A stretch of DNA of 64,000 bases from Hepsetus odoe (Eukaryota > Chordata > Actinopteri > Characiformes > Hepsetidae), in contig CM029374.1 of the NCBI GenBank assembly GCA_017165825.1, forward strand, positions 6,188,243 through 6,252,242, in the 5' to 3' direction. The translations under genes and the position numbers were made by a program. The notes under the pieces were generated by a model that made no database searches, was not told where the DNA came from, and saw only the letters and a list, made by a program, of their open reading frames with translations. Of this stretch, positions 55,975-64,000 are shown piece after piece (within the stretch, counting starts at the first letter, position 1; each line of letters opens with the position of its first letter).

Positions 55975-56105
55975 AGGGTGTTTCCCCGTCTTTTGCTCTG
56001 TGAGAGCTGGGATAGGCTCTGGTACCGCCCACAACCCTAATTAGGACAAGCGGTGATGAAAATGAGTGAGTGAGTGAGTGAGTGAGTGAGTGAGTGAGTG
56101 AGTGT
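55975..56105 (+). repeat. fish repeat tail plus (TGAG)n
   Basis: GGTGTTTCCCCGTCTTTTGC, AGCTGGGATAGGCTCTGG, TTAGGACAAGCGGTGATGAA, then about ten TGAG units (56063-56103). The tandem tail follows the repeat end directly, as in LINE-mobilised tails. Confidence 0.75.
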
Positions 56106-57830
56106 GTGAGCAAGGGAACTTACTTTACTCATGAATAAAGCCCAGTGGGCTGCAAACAGTTTGCCCCCAGAGATCCAAGTGGAGTACCTGATAATGAAAG
56201 AGATTGCTGTTGTACTTTGGGCTAGTGTAAGAGTGCTACCAATGGTACTTTTACTTATTAACGCTTAAGAGGGAGCATTGACCACTCAAGGCTTCTCATC
56301 TCCTGCAAAAGCTTCCTGAGACAGAACGGCAGGGAAGTGGAGAAGCAGAGAGAAGGGCAGTTCAGCATTTTTTTTCCAGTTTACTAAAAGGGCAAATAAA
56401 AAAACAACCAACCTGACACTTTGACATCTATTGGCCAACAACATCGTGGCTACCCTCACAGTTTAAGTCCAAAGAAAATACATCAGGGAGGCTCACAGCA
56501 GTTTAAACAGTTGGAAACAAACTTAAGCCTGGGCGGCTCCAGCTTATGCTCTGACTTGTAAAGCAAGGACGGACACAAAATTCTCACACAGGCCCTCACT
56601 TTCCCATATTTCACAGTTATAAATAACGAATCATTTGGAGTAATTCAGGACACTGGCAGGTGAGATCATTGCACAGTTACTGATATACAACCCCTTTTCC
56701 ACACATTTGGGGACTGAAAAAAACTACGCTGTATAATGTCCTGTTTCATCCATTGGGTTCATATATAGGTTGTGTGCAACATTCTACCTCCTATATCCTG
56801 TGGCTAACCCACTTTCTTCCATTCATGGAAATCTCCTTTGAAAGAATTAGCCAAGATCTCATCAGAGCCATTGGATTAGTCAGTTTCCCCCAGTGTGCTG
56901 ACTATTCTAATGGTCTGATGAGATCCATGCAAATTCATAGACTAGTAATGATTTTGTGCCAAGATACCCCCAAAAAATTTCAGTAAAGGGTGTTGCAGAG
57001 GTGTTGCTGATTCAAGTCATCTATCAGGTTTGGATTTCAAAAGAGATTCGTAAAGATCAAAGCAAGTCTTTCATGTAACTTCCATGAACTGTCGAATACA
57101 ATGGCAGGATTGCCAACGACATGTGCAATATATGGGCAGTTGGGCTTTCGATGAACTCAAATTGTGTGCATGCTTTCTTTGTGCAGTTGGAGAGTCCAAC
57201 TGCAAGGTAAAGCCTCTGGACTTCCATTTAGGGCACAGACCGGTGGGATCCCAGATAGACCTCAGCTTTTGTGGCCTGAGTTTATAAAAGAAGCATGGTG
57301 ATTTTTGGAATTGGATTTTTATTATTGTAGATGTATTCCAGACTGCACAAAAGCCTTCTAAGAGATCTCATCAATATGAAAGTGTCAGATCCAGTCCAGT
57401 GGATGGAGCAGTGCCAGGGGCCTTTTTTAAGTTAAAATACCTCTTACCTCTTGGGATGCTCCTTCACCCTATGTGGATAATTTCCTAACATTTTTTTGGC
57501 TTCTGTAGTGAAGAGGGTAGTTGAGCATGGCAATGATGGAGTAAAAGGAATGGCTGAAAAACATCTTTTTTTTTTTCCTGGACTGTGCTATTTTTAAACT
57601 TTTATCTGGCATGCTGGTTTCTCTGGGAAAAGGGACATCAAACCTTACATACAACTATCTAGTTATCATGCAAACTGTGTGTAGCTTCACCTAATACACA
57701 TTCTTGATGTGAGCGCTTCATTCTGGCCAAGAAGACAGGGGGGTGGAAATCTGTTTTGCACCTATTTCATGCACAAACTGAATATATTCTGCCTGCATGC
57801 TATATATGAAGATACGTGGTGTTGTCATAT
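56106..57830. other. AT-rich unique DNA
   Basis: About 1.7 kb; no recognised gene. The frames at 56753 and 57084 have no domain signature. Confidence 0.4.
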
Positions 57831-57832
57831 AA

Positions 57833-57905
57833 GCTCCAGTGGTATAATGGATAACACATTGGCCTCCTAATCCAGGAATTTAGGGTTTAAATCCCATGTA
57901 GTCCC
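57833..57905 (+). pseudogene. tRNA-Arg(CCT)-like pseudogene
   Basis: GCTCCAGTGGTATAATGGAT (acceptor and D-arm, A-box-like), TTGGCCTCCTAATCCAGG (anticodon arm with CCT) and GGGTTTAAATCCC (T-arm) align across the full length with tRNA-Arg(CCT). The 3' acceptor strand (ATGTAGTCCC) no longer pairs with the 5' strand, and no poly-T terminator follows, so it is not expected to be functional. It may be a tRNA pseudogene or the head of an old SINE. Confidence 0.65.
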
Positions 57906-57983
57906 ATCTGGGATGGAGAGCAGAGTAGAGCAGCAGAAGCAGGCATGGCCCATCACCCAGCATCATCCTCTGCTCTGCTCTTC

Positions 57984-58110
57984 TGGGGCAGCGGTGGCCT
58001 GCAGCACATGTGTGCATGGGTATGGGTTAAATGTAGAGAATGCATTTCAGTGTGGTTCACTTGTGCTGTACTGTTTCACAATGACAAAGTAATCATTTTC
58101 ACACTCACGT
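57984..58110 (+). repeat. SINE-1 with large internal deletion
   Basis: The GGGGCAGCGGTGGCCT head (57984-57999) joins directly to GCAGCACATGTGTGCATGGG and the 3' domain (GGTTCACTTGTGCTGTACTG, TCACAATGACAAAG). The B-box and GAGGTACCC body are gone. Confidence 0.8.
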
Positions 58111-58166
58111 TCATATCCTGCTTCATTTCACTTCATTCATCAGGAAAGAAGATTGATTAAGATATA

Positions 58167-58641
58167 CAGTACTGTGCAAAAGTTTTAGGCAGGTGTGAAA
58201 AAATGCTGCAAACCAAGAATGCTTTCAGAAATATAAATAATGATTGTTTATTTTGAACAATTTACAAAATGCAAAGTGAGCGAACAAAAGAAAAATATAA
58301 ATCAAATCAATATTGGGTGTTACTACCTTTTGCCTTCAAACCAGCATCAGTTCTTCTAGGTACACTTGCACAAAGTCAGGGATTCTGTAGGATTATAGTC
58401 GGTGTATGATCAACCAATTTTACCAAACAGGTGCTGATGAAACACAGTCATGTTTGGAACAACCGACCAGCCAAGTTCCTTCAAAAACTGTGTGCAAGTG
58501 TACCTAGAAGAATTGATGCTGTTTTGAAGGCAAAGGGTGGTCACACCAAATATTGATTTGATTTAGATTTCTCTTTTGTTCATTCACTGCATTTTGTTGA
58601 TTGATTTTTTCACACCTGCCTAAAACTTTTGCACAGTACTG
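58167..58641. mobile_element. Tc1/mariner-type MITE, near-palindromic
   Basis: Ends CAGTACTGTGCAAAAGTTTT and its inverse at 58605-58641, at least 37 bases nearly perfect, flanked by TA. Inner parts are also inverted copies (AGGTACACTTGCACAAAG near 58358 against TGTGTGCAAGTGTACCTAGA near 58491), so each arm is about 200 bases with a short spacer. Non-coding. Confidence 0.9.
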
Positions 58642-58644
58642 TAT

Positions 58645-61410
58645 TATAGAAGATGTGTTGTTGGCAGGTTTCCTTAAACAGTTACAGACACTGTGGTTAG
58701 ACAGAAGGCACAGAACATGTACATCTGTTTACCATCAGAATGACCTTGCTTAAAATCTAGGGATTAGATTTTCATATGTTAGAAGCCTCAGCAGAGGAAA
58801 AAACAAAAAAGAAAAACATGTTCCAACTGTGATTTGCATATGCTGTCCCATAACAAAAGCCAGAATGTTTGACTGGCTACTGAAATTGGCACAAAAGGCT
58901 TAGTACATCAGCCCCTAAGAGAGTCTTACGATTTTGTTTTTGTGATATTAACTGCACCTGGATTTCTTTCACATCCACTAAAGTTAAATCCATAAACACA
59001 CATAGATGAGGGAATGAATTTCAAAATAATCTCAGTAAACTGAAGACTATTGATGGATTTGTTTATTTCTTTCTGAATTTTCCTGAATTTTACCTCTAAC
59101 TTGCATATTTTTCACATTTTATTTCATTAGAGTTGCCAGCAGTCACATTTCTGCAGCAAGACTCTAGTTTGACCCCTGTGATTGAATGCACTGACAGAAA
59201 CAGAGGATCTCTTCTGTTCTGAAAGCTAAAATGGAAAGTCTGAAAATGCCACATTCCTCCATATGGAATAAGTCAATTTAAATAGCTAGCATGCCGGCAT
59301 GAGCCCAGTGGTGTTAGATTGGTTCAGTCTCTAAACAAAAGTGTATTTTTCTGAAAGTGTGTGTGTGGTGGGAGGTCATGGAGTAGAAGAGCATCATTAT
59401 TGGCTAAGTCATAGACAAATACAGCTGTATCTTCTCATGTTTGATGGATAAAAAGGAAGCATAAATGCAGCATTTACATGCAACACCTACACGCCACTGA
59501 TCCTTATTCAGTCCTGTCAGGGTGGGCCTAGCAGGGACAACCAGCCCCAATAATGCTGATTACAAAAGACATAGAGAACATATGACAGTGAATGGTTACA
59601 GTCATATGGTATTTATGAAATGTTGTTTGGAGCACAATGACAACAGAAGGAAAGGGAACGGTTTCCAGGCAAATGTTTTTCCATATATGGAATTCCATAT
59701 TATCCAACAGCTGCTTCTGTCAAAGCCTCAGTAGAATGTAATTAGTCAGCCTGAAATGAAAATTACTTTTATATCTTGTTAGTTCATGGTCTTATTAAAC
59801 TTGCGTCATCAGATCATTTTTTTTTTTTTTTTGGAATCCATTAAAAAGTAATGACTTCTGCAAGATTTATGGTTATTGTGCACCACTGGGTGGTGCAACA
59901 GATAATCCCAGTTTCCACTTCCACTGTCCCCACTGAAGATCAGACTATTATGGAAGGAAATTTCCCTCTGATCTTAAAAGTTCCTATATTATTTAAACAC
60001 ATATTGAAGGGAAAAAGCAATAGGACATCTCCTTTCTGGCATTCGTATGGATATTACTTTTACATTGATACTGACATTTCACCTACCTAAACATTGTTGC
60101 AGACCGAGTATGATGGATAGAAAACACTTTAGTGACAATAAGCATGCCATAGCTTTTTTAAGCTCAGCTGTTCTCTTCAGCAAAACAGTGATGCAAACCA
60201 TTCCATTTTTTTTTTTCTTTGGTGGGGTTTCAAAGTCGTGGCCTGGTTTCTGGCTTAATGCTCATGCTGACCTCTAATTGGAGCCCTTAAGAATGCCTGT
60301 TGGCGGGTTTGTGGTACCTGGGAGATAATTAGGCTTGTTTGTGACCCATGAAATGCTGATTTTTTGTTGCAAGTTTTAGGTCCTAGGTTCTGCCAAGTCT
60401 CTTGTTATGAATATTGTGGCACAAATGGGCAATGTATCCAGAAAAGTCACCTTGAGGGTGCTTTTAAGACATCAAGAAACCTTGAGGATGCTTTACAGGG
60501 ATAAGACAGAATAAGAAGTGGGTGTCTGTCCTTCCTCATGAATTCAAATACGGTACATTTATAAGACCAAGATACCAATCATTCTCTTTGTTTAGCCATA
60601 CATGTCCTTTTAGGATAATGTTGGGATAAATGTTCAAATATTTAATGTCATTTTGAGAATCAATTTAAGGAATCATCTTGTTGGTGAAACAATAATATTT
60701 GATTCCTGTAGATTCAATTAAAGAAATAAAATTTTAACAATTGTTTTATTTTTATAAGCTGCAACGTATCTAAAGATACAAGATGTTTAGAAAAAGGTGT
60801 TCCAGCCACTCATCATTCAGCATCAACAGTATAATAACCACTGGCCTGATCCACTGGTTTCTTGAGAACCATTCCTCAACAATAATCTAAAAACACAAGA
60901 ACGTTGTTCTCTTTTGAAGCAAATTATGAAGAAAGCAGGAGTAGCTCAAGCCTTTAGCACTATATTGTACTTCATGCTTATAGCACTGTGTTTGTGACAG
61001 AGCCTCCTTCTCCTGTGCAAAAATTACTGAGTAATTATATTATTACAAGCAGTTGGAGATGTTAGGAGGGCAAAAGCATCCACCTGCCTGACTTGTGGAT
61101 AAATGTAGAAAGCACCTTCATTGTTTAAATTGGGTGTAAAAACAGGTCTGTTTTGATCAGTCAGGCAGGTAACGATGGGTTGCATGTGTTGTGCGATTTC
61201 TTTAATGCAGCTAAATGCTAATACCTGGTATCAACTCTGCGTCATTGAGTATGCTTAGACTGCTTCAAAAAATCCATGAATACTGGATGGAAGAAAAGTG
61301 GTTGTGTCCAAGGTGGAAAATAGCAGAGTGTCTGTCCTTGACTGCCCGCTCCAAATACCCTTATTACAATACAGTAATTAATTCTGCTTCAACTGGAAAA
61401 TTACCAACCT
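58645..61410. other. AT-rich unique DNA
   Basis: About 2.8 kb; scattered short ORFs only and no recognised domain. Confidence 0.4.
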
Positions 61411-61415
61411 ATACA

Positions 61416-61652
61416 GCGGCAGCGGTGGCCTAGTGGTTAGGGAGTTGCCCCTGCGTCAGAAGATTGTGGGTTCGATTCCCTCACAAGTAGGTTGCCCTGA
61501 GGTACCCTTGAGCAAGGTACCGTCCCTGTCACTGCTCCCCGGTCACTTTCAATAGCTGCCCACTGCTGCATGGGTTAAATGCAGAGGTCCAGTTTCATTG
61601 TGGTTCACTGAGTGCTGTGCTGTGACCTCGCAATGACAAGGGTTGTCACTTT
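61416..61652 (+). repeat. SINE-1
   Basis: CGGCAGCGGTGGCCTAGTGG head, GGGTTCGATTCCC, GAGGTACCCTTGAGCAAGG, CAAGGGTTGTCACTTTTTTT end; a T run replaces the CTTTCA tail. Confidence 0.92.
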
Positions 61653-61779
61653 TTTTTTTTTTTTCTTTTCACAATGCTGGGTAATCAAAACTAGTTTGGA
61701 GACAAACTAAATATTGCTATATATATTTTTTTTAACTTTCATCGAATTGGCTTGTCAGTGCATGTTCTGCCCGTGTCCA

Positions 61780-61950
61780 CATGGCCCCCCTGGGACTTCT
61801 GGTTTCCTCCCACCAGCCAAAGACCTGCATGTTAGGTGGATTGGAGATGCTTAATGATTAATTGCCACCCTACGCATGAGTGTGTTTGTCTGTATGTCTG
61901 CCCTGCGATAGACTGGTGATGGACCTGTCCATGGTGTTTCCCCACCTTTC
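61780..61950 (+). repeat. fish interspersed repeat fragment
   Basis: GACTTCTGGTTTCCTCCCAC, GACCTGCATGTTAGGTGGAT, CTGCCCTGCGATAGACTGG. Same repeat as 36130-36330, opposite orientation. Confidence 0.6.
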
Positions 61951-61984
61951 AATATATATTAAAAATGAAAAAAGAGATAAAAAT

Positions 61985-62865
61985 ATAGACACAAAGTTTA
62001 GTTACACTTGCCTAAGATTGTGCAGCCACCTTTGTGCCAACAGAACAGCAGTCCTGTAAGTTGCCAGATGGACCTTCTTGGATCAGACGAGTTTGTCCAG
62101 CACATCTAACAGAACTCTTGTCATCAGACCATTCCTAAACTGCTTCATCTCTTATCTATCTATCTATCTAAGGCGTTCACATGCCCCCAGCTGTCCACAT
62201 GATTAAAAATGTGATCACACCAGGTTACATTTATCCATAATTTCATTCTGATTCTCAAATGCCCATTAGTGCTTTTAGCAGTGGACAGGGGTCAGTATGG
62301 CCACTTCAACCAGACTCTGTTGTCCTTCCTAGGACCACTCTTGGTTAGTATTAACCACTGCACATTATAAAACCCCAGTTTTGGAAATGAAAGTGAAAAA
62401 AGTGAAAGTGACAACCCTTGTTATTGCAAGGTCACATCACAGCACACAGTGAACCACAACAAAATTGGACCTCTGCATTTAACCCATGCAGCAGTGGGCA
62501 GCTATTGAAAGAGCCCAGGGAGCAGCAACGGGGACGGTACCATGCTCAAGGGTACCTCAGGGCAACCCACTGGTGAGGGGAATCAAACCCACAATCTTCC
62601 GATGCAAGAGCCACTCCCTAACCACTAGACCACCACTGCCCAATGCGCTGACCAAATCGACAATTTGGTCCTCAAAATCAGTCAGAATCACTCTGAATAT
62701 TAAATCTGCCCATTTTTCTTGTTTCCAAAATCTTGTTTCCACATTTCTGAACTGACTGTTTACTTGCTGCCTAATATATCTGACTTCTCACAGCCAATAA
62801 AATGAGACAACTCATGTCATTCACCTGCTAGTGGTTTTAATGTTGTGGCTCATCAGTGTATAATG
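61985..62865. mobile_element. degenerate non-autonomous DNA transposon with nested SINE-1
   Basis: Both sides of the SINE at 62392-62641 hold sequence like the mobile block ending TAGTGGTTTTAATGTTGTGG then CTCATCAGTGTAT (62831-62863), a common fish Tc1-type terminal sequence. At the left, GTGCCAACAGAACAGCAGTC and ACTCTTGTCATCAGACCATT are typical inner words. No transposase frame. Ends uncertain. Confidence 0.5.
62392..62641 (-). repeat. SINE-1
   Basis: GTGAAAAAAGTGAAAGTGAC ... ATGCTCAAGGGTACCTCAGG ... ACCACTAGACCACCACTGCC, full length in reverse complement. Confidence 0.92.
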
Positions 62866-64000
62866 TGTTCTGTTACTATAACAACATGCTACGAAAGCTT
62901 TACATCAAAAAAAAATGTTTTGTTCATTTGATTTCATGCTACTGCCAGCAGTATTTTATCTGACTGTCACAGGATTGTGTGAAACAGGAAATTATCTTGT
63001 AATGTTAATTGCACCTCAATAATAAGGATTGAAGCTAATTAATCATGACCTATTTTCTTGAATGAAATATACAGAAGATAAGGTTCCTGATGTATATCTG
63101 TCGTCACTGGAAAATGACTGAATTAAAAAGTTTTTTTTTTTTCCTTTTTAATAGTGGTGCAAACTGGATTACATGAATATAAATTTAGATCAGTAATTAA
63201 CTGTTAAGATGGCTTGATGGATCTAAATTAGATTCATTATTTTAACACTGCTTTAGGGCATGTTTCAGTTTAATGAAATAATATAAGACAATCTGTTCTT
63301 GCTTTTTTTTTTGGTAGTGTCTGCAGTGACAGTTGGAAATTCTAGCAACATATTTTTGATAACATCTGCAAGTCGCAGTACTGGGCAAAAGTCTTGAGCT
63401 ATGGCTACTTCTTCCTATTTTGCTTATGAAAAGCCAGACGTTTTTTTGCATGTTTAATTGCATCAAATTGCTACAGCAACTGTAGGGTCTTTGTCCTTTG
63501 AAATCAAGAATCCTCAGTGAAATAACTACTACTTCCACATGCATTTTTATTATTAAATCACAAACACACACTGGCTCATTTTTGTTACATTCAATACCCC
63601 ATTACATTTAAAATGAATATAAATCAGAAATTAAAGCTGGAAATGTCATTCTTTTCTAAAAGATTTAACTGAAGAATTTGAACAAACTAAAAGGTAAATG
63701 GTCATGTTTGCTTGTGTTTTGCAAAGCAGTAGTGCATGTATATTTCCGTCCTTCAAGTTTAAGAAAGTAATTTTAAAAGCAAAAAAAGGAAAACTTTTAA
63801 TAACTGTGTTTTATTTTACATAAGTTTTTAACGTGTTAACCTAGAGAGGAAGAGAAACTACAACAAAATTACTACAAAAAAAAGTCACTTTCACTAAAAT
63901 CTAATTTATCAGTGATTTGATCAGTGAGAAGAATCAATGAATCTTTTTTATAACCATAAGGTCACAAAAACAAAACGCTTTCATAAAATTAATATTCAGC
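62866..64000. other. AT-rich unique DNA with a Tc1 end trace
   Basis: CAGTACTGGGCAAAAGTCTT at 63377-63396 looks like a Tc1-type terminal sequence, but no partner end is visible. Otherwise nothing is recognised to the end of the window. Confidence 0.4.

Overview
This window looks like teleost fish nuclear DNA. It is AT-rich and intergenic or intronic, and it is densely packed with the repeat classes usual for fish: L2/CR1-superfamily LINEs with short tandem tails, tRNA-derived SINEs, Tc1/mariner and hAT elements or MITEs, and LTR retroelements. I found no complete host protein gene, rRNA, functional tRNA or CRISPR array. A 400-base N gap sits inside a (GA)n microsatellite near 49 kb. Calls rest on reading the sequence and on family knowledge; no database search was run.

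Layout. 1-2.1 kb: decayed LINE-A followed by a SINE. 2.1-11.3 kb: SINEs, a LINE-B 3' end, two Tc1 remnants, one hAT MITE, a LINE-C remnant and a tRNA-Arg 3' half. 11.29-15.29 kb: a SINE-2 split by an LTR-flanked element (5-bp target duplication, catca). That element has no gag or pol but carries an intact ~1,032-codon frame with an unrecognised N-terminal region, a tandem Ala/Pro-rich block, about 13 IQ motifs (ASPM-like) and a coiled coil. 15.3-20.6 kb: SINEs and mostly unique DNA, with one possible terminal exon. 20.58-27.23 kb: minus strand, a diverged copy of the same LTR family with its cargo broken, inside a near-duplicate [LTR-flank-LINE-A] arrangement that may be an assembly artefact. 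29.9-35.93 kb: a third, 5'-truncated family member carrying coiled-coil sequence, an intron-less fragment of the eRF1 (ETF1) C-terminal domain and cysteine-rich LDLa-like repeats, interrupted by LINE-A which itself contains LINE-B. 36-64 kb: many SINEs, a LINE-B composite that shares a private junction with the 31-32 kb nest, hAT and Tc1 MITEs, tRNA-like relics and microsatellites.

How it fits together. The notable system is the LTR family seen at three loci in 64 kb. Its ends are related (TG...CA, a shared GAGCACACCT motif, a TATTTAAG box, an AATAAA signal and a G-rich tract before the 3' LTR). Its internal regions are assembled from different host-gene pieces joined to a shared coiled coil. 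This is the architecture of a non-autonomous, gene-capturing LTR retrotransposon. It would need reverse transcriptase and integrase from another element. Whether the 1,032-codon frame is translated or selected cannot be told from this sequence alone.
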